NCBI GenBank assembly: GCA_050692985.1
Contig: JBOGVZ010000044.1
Location: forward strand, 1 to 35,822
Origin: JBOGVZ01 sp050692985
GTDB lineage: Bacteria > Actinomycetota > UBA4738 > CALAEC01
DNA length: 35,822 nucleotides
Direction of reading: 5' to 3'
The stretch's first letter is position 1; each line of letters starts with the position of its first letter. The position numbers and the translations under genes are program-made. Positions 1 to 7,934 of this stretch are shown in pieces. The notes beneath the pieces were generated by a model. The model did not search any database and was not told the DNA's origin. It saw only the letters and a program-made list of their open reading frames with translations.

Positions 1-55
1 TCTTGGTCCGCCCCTCCATCTTCACTGCCGTCACGACCAGCCGTCCCAGGGACAC
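1..55 (-). CDS. IS481-like transposase, N-terminal fragment (runs off left edge)
   Basis: Only the first 18 codons lie in the window. They start at a GTG (55-53 on the minus strand) and read VSLGRLVVTAVKMEGRTK. This resembles the N-terminus of the IS481-type transposases that begin with a short hydrophobic helix followed by an 'EGRS/T' turn ahead of the helix-turn-helix. A strong Shine-Dalgarno GAGGAGG lies six bases before the GTG and supports the start. The upstream DNA carries imperfect direct repeats of the kind seen at the ends of such elements. The identification rests on a short segment, so the family is likely but not certain. The catalytic DDE domain would lie to the left of the window. 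Confidence 0.5.
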   Translation of the reverse strand, partial: MSLGRLVVTAVKMEGRTK

Positions 56-74
56 GCGCCACCTCCTCGATCGA

Positions 75-112
75 GGTGTTCACGATGTCCCGAGACAGGT
101 GTGCACTATGTC
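75..112. repeat. Imperfect direct repeat at IS end
   Basis: Two copies with a 23-base period: GGTGTTCACGATGTC at 75-89 and GGTGTGCACTATGTC at 98-112. They are probably transposase-binding sites of the adjacent element. Confidence 0.5.
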
Positions 113-125
113 GTGAAACCAGACA

Positions 126-402
126 CCCCTCCGACACCAGGTCAACAAACTGCCCTCTACGCCCTTGAGCCGAACCTCTCCGAGCGTCATGTTCCAGTGC
201 CAGACGGCGACAGACGGCCAGGAGCCGCCTCTTCGGCTCCGGCCCCGAGCGGCTTCTTTACCCTCCCCTTTACGCTGCGCGCATAGAGCATTCGGGCTGG
301 GTCGGCCCTTTGGCTGATCGACCTGGTGGCTGGCCCTGTCACGTTCGCCGCAGAACCTGAGCTCCTTGTCCGGACGATGGCGGGCGTTGATGATGAGGCG
401 GG
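126..402. other. Intergenic stretch between IS end and broken peptidase gene
   Basis: I see no convincing gene here. A hairpin lies at 221-240 (arms GGAGCCG and CGGCTCC with a six-base loop), followed by pyrimidine-rich DNA with short T runs (CTTCTTTACC, CCCCTTTACG). It could be a terminator remnant. The stretch just before 403 contains GATGAGGCGGG, a weak ribosome site for the degraded peptidase. Confidence 0.4.
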
Positions 403-1650
403 ATGCGCGCGTTCCTCGGTGGTCTCCTGGCCTTGGCGGTGACCCTTGGGAGCTGCACCTCGGCGGGCGAGCGCCGGGCCCCCGGCGAGCGCGCAGACTG
501 TCCTTCTCGTGGCGACTCCCCGGGCGAGGGCGGGCTCGGTGATCCCGTCCTCCCGTCCCTTGGGAATGGCGGATACGACGTCTCCCACTACTCGCTCGAT
601 CTCACGGTCGACCCGGCGCGGAACCACCTCTCGGCCGTCGTTGACATCGAGGCCACGGCCAGCCAGGAGCTCACCTCATTCAACCTGGACTTCGCCGGCC
701 CCCCTGTCCGCGAGGTCACGGTCGACGGTCAGCAGGCTCCGTTCTGTCCCGGTGAGGGCGAGCTAACCATCGTCCCGCTGGGCCCCCTCAGCATCGACGC
801 CCGGTTCACGGTCTCGGTGAGCTACGCGGGCTCGCCACGTCCCGTAGGAGACCGCGGAGAGCGACGGATCGACGACCTACGTGTGGGAATCGGACGTTCC
901 CACGGCGACCAGCCGGATCCTGTTCACGACCGGGCGGTTCGCTCGCGAGCAACAGGAGGGGCCGCAGGGACTGCTCATCGAGAACCTGTTTTCCCCCGAA
1001 ACACCGGAGGAGCTGTGAGCCGATCTCGAGATGGCGGTACCGATCATCGAAACCCTGAGCGGCTTCCTCGGACCGTTCCCGTTCGACACGCTCGGGTTCA
1101 CGTGGGTGCCGGGTACACCGGAGGAAACCGCCATCTCCCCGCAGATGCGCATCTACATCCTGAATCTCCCGGCTTGGGGGACCGGGAGCTGGCTCACGAG
1201 ATCGGCCACCAGTGGTTCGGGAACAGCGTCACCCCCGCGACGTCCCAGGATGACTGGCTGTCCGAGGGCCTCGCCACGTACGTCGAGTCGCTGTGGATAG
1301 AGCAGACCCTCGGCCGCGAGCAGCGGGACCTGTTGCCCGGCGCGTGGTTGGGGAGACTCGGAGACCGTACCCGGCCCCTGGCCGAAGTCACCGGACCAGA
1401 AGAGCTCGGTGACTTCGTCACCTATTTCCGGGGAGCAGCCACGCTCCACGCCCTCAGGCTGGAGGTGGGGGACGAGCCCTTCTTTGGCATCCTTCGTCGA
1501 TACGCGACGGACTTCCGCCACGCTTCCGCCAGGACCGAGGACTTCATCGCGGTCGCTCAGGAGGTGAGCGGCCGTGACCTGTCCAGGTTCTTCGATGCGT
1601 AGCTCTACCGGGAACCCGTCCCCGAGATACCGGGGGTAGGTTCATCGTAG
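403..1650 (+). pseudogene. M1 family zinc aminopeptidase, decayed lipoprotein gene
   Basis: The product would have been a secreted M1 metallopeptidase: a lipoprotein signal with Cys18 (TLGSC), the N-terminal beta domain (residues about 55-145), then HEIGHQWFG and, 18 residues on, LSEGLATY, the HExxH-E zinc site of M1 enzymes. The reading frame is broken. After about 860 the family-like sequence (STTYVWESDVPTATSRILF) is in frame +2. It meets a TGA at 1016-1018, resumes as EMAVPIIETLSGFLGPFPFD, and returns to frame +1 at the GGGGG run at 1176-1180. A TAG at 1600-1602 sits where the family usually has Trp (FFDA-stop-LYREPVPEIPG), so the ancestral end was probably the TAG at 1648-1650. A stretch of the usual N-terminal domain is also missing near 850. 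Four independent lesions argue for a true pseudogene rather than one sequencing error. Confidence 0.85.
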
Positions 1651-1726
1651 TGGGGTTGGTCGGGTGATTCGCCGGCTCCATGTCCACGCCTGCCGGATGA
1701 GCTCAGCGTTTCGGAGTCGTCTCGTC

Positions 1727-1732
1727 TATAGT
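1727..1732 (+). promoter_or_regulatory. Likely -10 box of the peptide importer operon
   Basis: TATAGT lies 77 bases before the start codon at 1810, in the only non-coding gap ahead of the operon. I see no clear -35 box. The call rests on match and position only. Confidence 0.35.
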
Positions 1733-1809
1733 CGTGGGTACCAGGATAGAGGCCCGGGCGCCTCCACGTGCATCCGCCGCGGGGCGCGTCCCGGCGATGG
1801 GAGGATTCC

Positions 1810-3396
1810 ATGCATGGTTCCTGGAGATCGATGCGGCTGATCGTGTTGCTCGCCGCCCTTGGCCTGGTTGCCGCGGCCTGCGGCGAAGGCGCAGAAGAGC
1901 CGGCGCCGCCAGAGGAGGTCACGATCATCCACGGCACCACCGACCCGTGGCAGTCGTTCGACCCGGCGGCTTCCTACGACCTGCCCTCCTGGAACGTGAT
2001 CCAGAACGTGATGGAGACGCTCCTCGCGGTCCCGCCGGGCGGGACCGCTCCGGAGCCGCAGCTCGCCGAGTCCTGCGACTTCGAGGATCCCCAGACCTAT
2101 ACCTGCTCGCTGAAGCAGGGGGTCACGTTCCACGATGGATCCACCTTCGAGGGGGAGGACGTCAAGTTCTCGTTCGATCGGAACATCGGGATCGCGGACC
2201 CCGAGGGGGCCTCCAGCCTCCTGGCGTCGCTCGATGAGGTCGAGGTCGTGGACGACTCCACCGTCACCTTCCACCTGGCCCAGGACGACGCGACCTGGCC
2301 GTTCATCCTGACCACGGCCGCGGCCGCGATCGTCCCGTCGGACGCGTACTCGGAGACGGAGGTCCAGGACGACCAGAACGTGATCGGTACCGGGCCCTAC
2401 CAGGTGGCGGAGTTCCGTCCCGGCGAGCAACTGGTGCTGGAGGCCTTCGCGGACTACCACGGCGAGCCGCCCGCCAACAGCCGGGTGATCGTGCAGCTGT
2501 TCGACACGTCTGCGGCGCTGAAGTTGGCCGTGGAACAGGGTGAGGTGGACATCGCCTACCGGAACCTCACCCCCACGGAGATCGAGGACCTCCGCGGACA
2601 GGAGGGCATCGAGGTGGTCGAGGGGACCGGGACCGAGATCCGGTACCTGGTGTTCAATCTGGCACACGAGCCCTTCGACGAGCTGGCCGTCCGCCAGGCG
2701 ATCGCCATGACCATCGACCGGCAGGCCATCGTGGAGAACGTCTACGAGGGCACCGTCGAGCCCCTGTACTCGATGAACCCGGTCGGGCTAGCGGGGCACA
2801 TCGACGCTTTCGCTATGGAGTACGGGGAGACTGCGGATCCCGACGTGGCCGCGCAGCTCCTGTCGGACGCCGGGACCGAGACGCCGCTGGAGCTCGAGAT
2901 CTGGTGGACGCCGAGCCACTACGGCGACCTGTCGGCCGACGAGTACGCGGAGATCAAGCGGTCGCTGGAGGCCAGCGGCCTGTTCACGGTCAACCTGCGG
3001 TCCACCGAGTGGGACGCGTACACCGGGGCCGCCTTCGGCGAGGGGGAGCAGCCGGGCGACGGCTCGTACCCGGCCTATCAGCTGGGATGGTTCCCGGACT
3101 ATCCGGACGCCGACAACTACCTGGCCTCCTTCTACAGCTCGGACAGCTTCCTGAACAACGCCTACAGCAACAACCAGGTGGACCAGCTGATCGCAACCGA
3201 GAGGGCATCCACCGATCAGGGCGACCGGGTGGCGGCGTTCGAGCAGATCCAGCAGATCGCGGCCGAGGAGGTCCCCATCATCCCGATCTGGCAGGGCGAC
3301 CAGGTGGCGGCCCAGGCCGAAGGGATCACCGGGACCGAGGAGACCTTCGACGCCTCCTTCATCTTCCGGTACTGGCTGATCGGCAAGACTGCGTAG
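1810..3396 (+). CDS. Peptide ABC transporter substrate-binding lipoprotein (SBP family 5, DppA/OppA type)
   Basis: This is the extracellular binding protein of an oligopeptide/dipeptide importer. It catches peptides, or another family 5 ligand, and delivers them to the permease pair encoded downstream. The 528-residue product starts with a lipoprotein signal (basic residues, LIVLLAALGLVAAAC, lipobox Cys24) and continues with the family 5 fold. Recognisable stretches include the early 'TDPWQSFDPAASYD' strand, the 'YTCSLKQGVTFHDGSTFEGEDVKFS' region and 'VRQAIAMTIDRQAIVENVY' in the second half. The length is normal for the family. I chose ATG 1810 because GGGAGG sits six bases ahead; an in-frame ATG at 1768 lacks this. 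It is the first gene of a five-gene operon, and a strong hairpin follows it, which would allow more of this subunit than of the membrane parts. The ligand cannot be read from the sequence. Confidence 0.9.
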   Translation: MHGSWRSMRLIVLLAALGLVAAACGEGAEEPAPPEEVTIIHGTTDPWQSFDPAASYDLPSWNVIQNVMETLLAVPPGGTAPEPQLAESCDFEDPQTYTCSLKQGVTFHDGSTFEGEDVKFSFDRNIGIADPEGASSLLASLDEVEVVDDSTVTFHLAQDDATWPFILTTAAAAIVPSDAYSETEVQDDQNVIGTGPYQVAEFRPGEQLVLEAFADYHGEPPANSRVIVQLFDTSAALKLAVEQGEVDIAYRNLTPTEIEDLRGQEGIEVVEGTGTEIRYLVFNLAHEPFDELAVRQAIAMTIDRQAIVENVYEGTVEPLYSMNPVGLAGHIDAFAMEYGETADPDVAAQLLSDAGTETPLELEIWWTPSHYGDLSADEYAEIKRSLEASGLFTVNLRSTEWDAYTGAAFGEGEQPGDGSYPAYQLGWFPDYPDADNYLASFYSSDSFLNNAYSNNQVDQLIATERASTDQGDRVAAFEQIQQIAAEEVPIIPIWQGDQVAAQAEGITGTEETFDASFIFRYWLIGKTA

Positions 3397-3410
3397 CCGC
3401 CCCGTACGCG

Positions 3411-3443
3411 GACCGGCCCGAGGGGGTCCCCCTCGGGCCGGTC
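3411..3443 (+). terminator. Strong hairpin between binding-protein and permease genes
   Basis: A perfect 16-bp inverted repeat (GACCGGCCCGAGGGGG at 3411-3426 and its complement at 3428-3443) with one central base, followed by a modestly T-containing tail. In importer operons such hairpins act as partial terminators or RNA stabilisers that raise the binding protein relative to the membrane subunits. Which of these it does here is inference. Confidence 0.7.
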
Positions 3444-3468
3444 GTGTCTATCATCTGTCCAGGGCCTG

Positions 3469-4500
3469 ATGGCGACACAGACGACCTCCCTGCGCACGTA
3501 CGCGCTCACACGGCTGGCGCTGGCCGTACCGATGGTCCTCCTGCTCCTGACGCTGGTGTTCGTCCTCATGCGGGTGGCTCCCGGTGACCCGATCAGCGCT
3601 GCGCTGGGAGGCCGCCTTCCCCAGGAGCAGCTCCAGCAGCGCCGGGAGGCGGCCGGGTACGACCGGCCGCTGGTGGTCCAGTACTTCGAGTACCTGGGCG
3701 ACGTGGCCACCGGCGACTTCGGGACGACCATTAGCGACAACCGCCCGGTGACGTCCATGATCGTCCAGAACGGCGCCGCCACCCTCGAGCTGACCCTCTT
3801 TGCCATGGTGATCGCCGTCCTGGTCGGGATCCTGGTCGGGCTGACCGCCGGGCGGTTCCGCGATACCCCGGCAGACGTGGCCGGACGGACGTTCGGCATC
3901 GTGATCTACGCGGCCCCCATCTTCTTCCTGGGGTTCCTGGGCCAGCTGGTATTCGGGAAATGGCTGGGGGTGCTCCCGACCTCCGGGCGGGCCAGCCCGG
4001 TGGTGACGTTCGAGCTGGACACCCCGACCAACCTGTTCGTCGTGGACAGCATCATCACCGGCAACTGGACCGCGCTGGCCGACGTGATGAAGCACCTGAT
4101 CCTCCCCGCCACCACGCTCGGCTTGGTGATCGGGGGCGTGTTCATCCGGTTGATCCGGGTGAACGTCCTGCAAACCCTCCAGGGGGACTACATCGAGGCC
4201 GCCCGGGCCCGGGGGCTCTCGGAGCGGAACGTGGTGTTCCGTCACGCGTTCAAGAACGCGCTGGTCCCGGTGCTCACGGTGATGGGGCTGCAGTTCGCCC
4301 TGCTTCTCTCGGGAGCCGTCCTCACGGAGCAGACCTTCAACTGGCCGGGGCTGGGGGCTGAGCTGATCCGGTACCTGGAGAACCGCGACTACATCGCGGT
4401 CCAGGGGATCATCACCTTCGTGGCCCTGGTGGTGGTGACGATCAGCCTGATCATCGACTTCGTCAATGCGTGGGTGGACCCCAGGGTGAGGTACCGATGA
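3469..4500 (+). CDS. Peptide ABC transporter permease (DppB type)
   Basis: This is the first inner-membrane subunit of the importer. The 343-residue product has an N-terminal membrane segment (about residues 12-34, ending in 'VLMRVAPGDPI', a hallmark of DppB/OppB proteins), a periplasmic stretch, then further membrane segments. It has the coupling motif EAARARGLSERNVVFRHAFK starting at Glu243, which contacts the ATPase. Length and layout match the BPD_transp_1 family. It starts 72 bases after the binding-protein gene, beyond the hairpin. No strong ribosome site is visible before ATG 3469, so translation may be modest. It overlaps the next permease gene by ATGA, which points to coupled translation of the two halves of the channel. 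Confidence 0.92.
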   Translation: MATQTTSLRTYALTRLALAVPMVLLLLTLVFVLMRVAPGDPISAALGGRLPQEQLQQRREAAGYDRPLVVQYFEYLGDVATGDFGTTISDNRPVTSMIVQNGAATLELTLFAMVIAVLVGILVGLTAGRFRDTPADVAGRTFGIVIYAAPIFFLGFLGQLVFGKWLGVLPTSGRASPVVTFELDTPTNLFVVDSIITGNWTALADVMKHLILPATTLGLVIGGVFIRLIRVNVLQTLQGDYIEAARARGLSERNVVFRHAFKNALVPVLTVMGLQFALLLSGAVLTEQTFNWPGLGAELIRYLENRDYIAVQGIITFVALVVVTISLIIDFVNAWVDPRVRYR

Positions 4501-5513
4501 GGGTCCTCCGGCGACGCACCGCGGATGTCCCCCCCGTACCCCCCGTGCGGCGGGGGGCACTGGCCGGCCTGGGCCGGTTCCTCGCGCCCGTGAGAGAGGC
4601 CAGGGGGGTCCCCAAGTGGGTGCTGTGGGCGGGGATCGGCATCACTCTCATGTTCATCGCGCTGGCCATCTTCGCCCCGCTGATCGCCCCCTACGACTTC
4701 GATCAGTACCGAACGGGGCAGGGCGTGAGGTTCGCGAAGCAGCAGGCGCCCTCCGCGCAGCACCTGTTCGGTACCACCGTTCAATCCACGGACGTGCTCT
4801 CACGGGTGGTGTTCGGGTCGCGAACGGCCCTCATCGTGGTGATCCTGGCCGTGGTCTTCTCCATGACCATCGGCGTTCCTCTCGGCCTGGTCTCCGGATA
4901 CGTGGGCGGGAAGACCGACCGGGTCCTGCTGTTGGTGATGGATGCCCTGTTCGCCTTCCCATACCTCCTGCTGGCCATCGTCATCGCCTTCCTCCTCTCG
5001 GATGCCATCGGCCGGGGGGTGGTGACCGCCGCCATCGCCATCTCCGTCGTGTACATCCCCCAGTACTTCCGGGTGGTCCGCAACCACGTCATCAGCGTGC
5101 GGGAGGAGCCGTACGTGGAGGCGGCCCGGGCCCTGGGGGCCAGGCCCAGGACGATCATCGGCCGATACGTGTTCTTCAACGTGGTCCAGAACGTCCCGGT
5201 CATCGGCACCCTGAACGCCGCCGACGCCATCCTCACCCTGGCCGCCCTGGGGTTCCTGGGGTACGGGATCCAGCCCACCGACGCCGCGGAATGGGGCTAC
5301 GACATCCAGCGCGCCATCGCCGATGCCGGGACGGGGATCTGGTGGACGGGGTTGTGGCCGGGCCTGGCCATCGTCCTGTTGGTCACGGGCCTGACCCTTC
5401 TCGGCGAGGGGTTGAACGATGTCATCAACCCCCGCCTTCGACGGGCTCGCACGGAGGCAGTGGAGTTCCCGCCGCCGGAGGAGCCCCTCGGCAAGGAGCG
5501 GCGGCTGGTGTGA
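4497..5513 (+). CDS. Peptide ABC transporter permease (DppC type)
   Basis: This is the second membrane subunit, 338 residues, and it pairs with the DppB-type protein. A cytoplasmic proline-rich N-terminus (residues 1-40) leads to a first membrane segment (WVLWAGIGITLMFIALAIFA), then the OppC N-terminal feature 'HLFGTTVQSTDVLSRVVFGSR'. The core BPD_transp_1 domain follows, with the ATPase-coupling motif EAARALGARPRTIIGRYVFF at Glu208. The start ATG at 4497 overlaps the previous stop (ATGA); an in-frame upstream ATG at 4470 would overlap more and has no advantage. It overlaps the next gene by one base (TGATG). Confidence 0.92.
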   Translation: MRVLRRRTADVPPVPPVRRGALAGLGRFLAPVREARGVPKWVLWAGIGITLMFIALAIFAPLIAPYDFDQYRTGQGVRFAKQQAPSAQHLFGTTVQSTDVLSRVVFGSRTALIVVILAVVFSMTIGVPLGLVSGYVGGKTDRVLLLVMDALFAFPYLLLAIVIAFLLSDAIGRGVVTAAIAISVVYIPQYFRVVRNHVISVREEPYVEAARALGARPRTIIGRYVFFNVVQNVPVIGTLNAADAILTLAALGFLGYGIQPTDAAEWGYDIQRAIADAGTGIWWTGLWPGLAIVLLVTGLTLLGEGLNDVINPRLRRARTEAVEFPPPEEPLGKERRLV

Positions 5514-6538
5514 TGGGCGAGCCGGTCCTGTCACTCCAAGACCTCCGGGTCTGGTACGGAACGCCGACAGGATCCGTACGGGCCGTGGACGGGGTCTCGC
5601 TGGACGTCGGCGCCGGGGAGACCGTGGGCCTGGTCGGAGAATCGGGGTGCGGCAAGTCGACCCTCGGCCGCGGCATCCTCGGGCTCCTCTCGCAGGGAGC
5701 GGCGACGCAGGGGACCGTGCGGTTCCGGGGGGAGAACCTGATGGGCCTGCCCCGGAAGAGGATGCGCAGCATGCGAGGGCCGGAGATCGGGCTGATCTTC
5801 CAGGAGCCCATGACCCGCCTCAATCCCCTGATGCGGATCGAGGATCACTTCCGGGAGATGCTGAAGGCGCACGAGCCGGGCCTGGGGGAGGACGAGGCCC
5901 GGCGGCGATCCCTGGAGACGCTGGCCGGGATGGGGATCCCTCCGACCAGGTTCCGGCAGTACCCCCACGAGTTCTCCGGCGGGATGCGCCAGCGGATCAT
6001 GATCGCCCTGGCCCTGGTGCTCCGTCCCGCCCTGGTGATCGCCGACGAGCCGACCACGGCGCTGGACGTGATCGTGGAGGCGCAGATCCTGGCGATCCTC
6101 GCCGATCTGAAGCGGAACTTCGACACCTCCCTCCTGCTCATCACCCACAACCTGGGGATCGTGGCCGAGTCCTGCGACCGGGTGGCGGTGATGTATGCGG
6201 GCAAGATCGTGGAGGAGGGAGCGACCGGGACCGTCTTCGCCAGGCCGGCCCATCCGTACACCCGTGAGCTGCTCCGGTCGATCATCCATCTCCAGACCTC
6301 CGGCCTCCATTACATCCCCGGATCGCCGCCGGACCTGATCGACCCGCCGGCCGCGTGTCGGTTCCACCCCCGGTGCCCGGACGCCATGCAGGTGTGCGCG
6401 GCGAAGGACCCGATCGAGCTGCGAGCGGCATCCGGGCAGCGGGTGCTGTGCTGGCTCCACGGCCCGGAGGATGAGATACCCGAGGGCGGCAAGGCCCCCC
6501 TCGAGCGAGAGGAGTTCCGGGTTGCCGACGAAGCCTGA
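5513..6538 (+). CDS. Peptide ABC transporter ATP-binding protein (DppD type)
   Basis: This is the first of two ATPases that power the importer. The 341-residue product has Walker A GESGCGKST (42-50), the Q-loop region 'IFQEPMTRLNPLMRIEDH', the ABC signature FSGGMRQR (from about 154) and Walker B 'LVIADEPTTALD'. It ends in the oligopeptide-transporter C-terminal domain, whose 'CRFHPRCPDAMQVC' cysteine cluster and 'VLCWLHG' end are typical. The start ATG 5513 shares its A with the TGA stop of the upstream permease. The open frame extends further upstream, but that part is a shadow of the permease gene. The domain order is normal and I see no missing catalytic residue. Confidence 0.93.
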   Translation: MGEPVLSLQDLRVWYGTPTGSVRAVDGVSLDVGAGETVGLVGESGCGKSTLGRGILGLLSQGAATQGTVRFRGENLMGLPRKRMRSMRGPEIGLIFQEPMTRLNPLMRIEDHFREMLKAHEPGLGEDEARRRSLETLAGMGIPPTRFRQYPHEFSGGMRQRIMIALALVLRPALVIADEPTTALDVIVEAQILAILADLKRNFDTSLLLITHNLGIVAESCDRVAVMYAGKIVEEGATGTVFARPAHPYTRELLRSIIHLQTSGLHYIPGSPPDLIDPPAACRFHPRCPDAMQVCAAKDPIELRAASGQRVLCWLHGPEDEIPEGGKAPLEREEFRVADEA

Positions 6539-7892
6539 CCCCGCCGCCGGCGGCCCCGTCGAGGGCCACCCCCTGGTGGAGGTCAGAGACCTGGCCACCC
6601 ACTTCTCCATCCGGGGGAGCTTCGCGGACCGCCTCCTGGGACGGGAGGCCGGCTCCGTGAAGGCGGTGGACGGCGTGTCCTTCGACCTTCATCGAGGCGA
6701 GGTGCTGGGGTTGGTCGGTGAGTCTGGGAGCGGCAAGACCACGCTGGGCCGGACCATCCTCAGGCTCGTCGATCCTTCCGAAGGATCGATCCGGTACGAC
6801 GGTCGAGACATCACCGACCTCCCCGAGCGCGACCTGCGGCCCTTCCGACGCCGGATGCAGCCCGTGTTCCAGGACCCCCACGCCTCCCTGAACCCCGCCA
6901 TGGACCTCCTCACCGCCATCGGCCACCCTCTGATCCTCCACGGGATCACCAGGGATCCCAGGGTGATGCGGGACCGGGTGGCCGGGGTCATGGAGCGCAT
7001 GGGGTTGGTCCCCGCCGACCAATTCATGGGGAAGTACCCGGGAGAGCTATCGGGAGGTCAGAAGCAGCGGGCGGTCCTGGCCCGGGCCATCATCCTGGAT
7101 CCGGACCTCCTCGTGGCCGACGAGCCGGTGTCCATGCTGGACATGAGCGTGCGGGCCAAGATCCTGGAGCTGATGATCGGGCTGAAGGATGAGATGGACC
7201 TCACGTACCTGTACATCACGCACGACCTGGCCACGGCGAAGTTCTTCTGCGATCGGATCGCCATCATGTACCTGGGGAGGATCGTGGAGATCGGGCCCGC
7301 CGAGGCGATCTATGCCGATCCCAAACATCCCTACACCCGGTCCCTGCTCCGGGCCGTCCCCGAGCCGGACCCGGCGCGAACGGTTCCCCGCGACGTCCCT
7401 CGCGGCGAGGTCCCGGATGCGGCCAGCCCCCCGATGGGCTGCTCGTTCCACCCCCGATGCCCGAACGCCTTCGAAGTGTGCGGCTGGGAGCGCCGCGACC
7501 TCCGGGAGCTGCTGGAGCGCAGGTGGACCCAGATCCGGGAGGAGGACTACGAGGCCGAACGGATCCTGGTGGGCGACCTCGAGGCCCTCGACCAGCCGTC
7601 GCCGACGGGGCGGCTGCCGGCCGGGGCCGGCCGGTCGGGGGCGGAGGCCCTGGAGCTGCTCAACCGGATCAGAGAGGAGGATCCGGACGAGCAGTTCTGG
7701 TCCGGGGTCCGACGCATGCACGCGGACGACCACGCCGTGTCGGTGGAATTCCAGGAGGCCATCGACCCCGAGCTGGTCCCGGCCGGGGAGGTGGAGGTCG
7801 CCTGCCACCTCTACGATCAGCGGGCCCTGGATGCCGCCGAACGGGCCAGGGAGCACGCGGACGGGTCCACCATCCGAAGAGCCGGCGCGTAG
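6522..7892 (+). CDS. Peptide ABC transporter ATP-binding protein (DppF type) with C-terminal insertion
   Basis: This is the second ATPase of the importer. It has Walker A GESGSGKTT from residue 66, the Q-loop 'VFQDPHASLNPAMDLL', the signature LSGGQKQRAVLARA and Walker B 'LLVADEPVSMLDMS'. It is 456 residues long, about 120 more than typical. The C-terminal domain begins normally with 'GCSFHPRCPNAFEVC', but its usual closing strand 'VEVACHLYD' appears only some 100 residues later, after an acidic/basic helical insert. I chose TTG 6522, preceded by GAGAGGAG at good spacing and giving a 17-base overlap with the upstream gene. ATG 6471 is an alternative with a longer overlap. It is the last gene of the operon. 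Confidence 0.9.
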   Translation: MPTKPDPAAGGPVEGHPLVEVRDLATHFSIRGSFADRLLGREAGSVKAVDGVSFDLHRGEVLGLVGESGSGKTTLGRTILRLVDPSEGSIRYDGRDITDLPERDLRPFRRRMQPVFQDPHASLNPAMDLLTAIGHPLILHGITRDPRVMRDRVAGVMERMGLVPADQFMGKYPGELSGGQKQRAVLARAIILDPDLLVADEPVSMLDMSVRAKILELMIGLKDEMDLTYLYITHDLATAKFFCDRIAIMYLGRIVEIGPAEAIYADPKHPYTRSLLRAVPEPDPARTVPRDVPRGEVPDAASPPMGCSFHPRCPNAFEVCGWERRDLRELLERRWTQIREEDYEAERILVGDLEALDQPSPTGRLPAGAGRSGAEALELLNRIREEDPDEQFWSGVRRMHADDHAVSVEFQEAIDPELVPAGEVEVACHLYDQRALDAAERAREHADGSTIRRAGA

Positions 7893-7906
7893 CGTTTGGC
7901 GCGAAC

Positions 7907-7924
7907 GTTCAGAATATGCTAAAC
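7907..7924 (+). promoter_or_regulatory. Operator overlapping the -10 box of the repressor operon
   Basis: GTTCAGAATATGCTAAAC is an 18-base imperfect palindrome (14 of 18 positions symmetric, consensus GTTnAGnATATnCTnAAC). It contains TATGCT (7915-7920), which fits a -10 box. It sits 10 bases before the repressor start codon. This is the size, symmetry and position expected for self-repression by a winged-helix MarR/GbsR dimer. Confidence 0.6.
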
Positions 7925-7934
7925 ATATGGTGAG

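Larger units (their letters stand above)
1..125 (-). mobile_element. Probable right end of an IS481-family element
   Basis: This stretch combines the 5' end of a transposase-like gene with two imperfect direct repeats, GGTGTTCACGATGTC (75-89) and GGTGTGCACTATGTC (98-112), which match at 13 of 15 positions. Each is followed by a GAGACA or CAGACA tail. Repeats with 'CACGATGTC..GAGACA' cores in front of the transposase are, from recall, a feature of actinobacterial IS481 elements. Read from the outside the end starts TGTCTGG at about 125. The other end and any target duplication lie outside the window, so the exact boundary is inferred. Confidence 0.45.
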
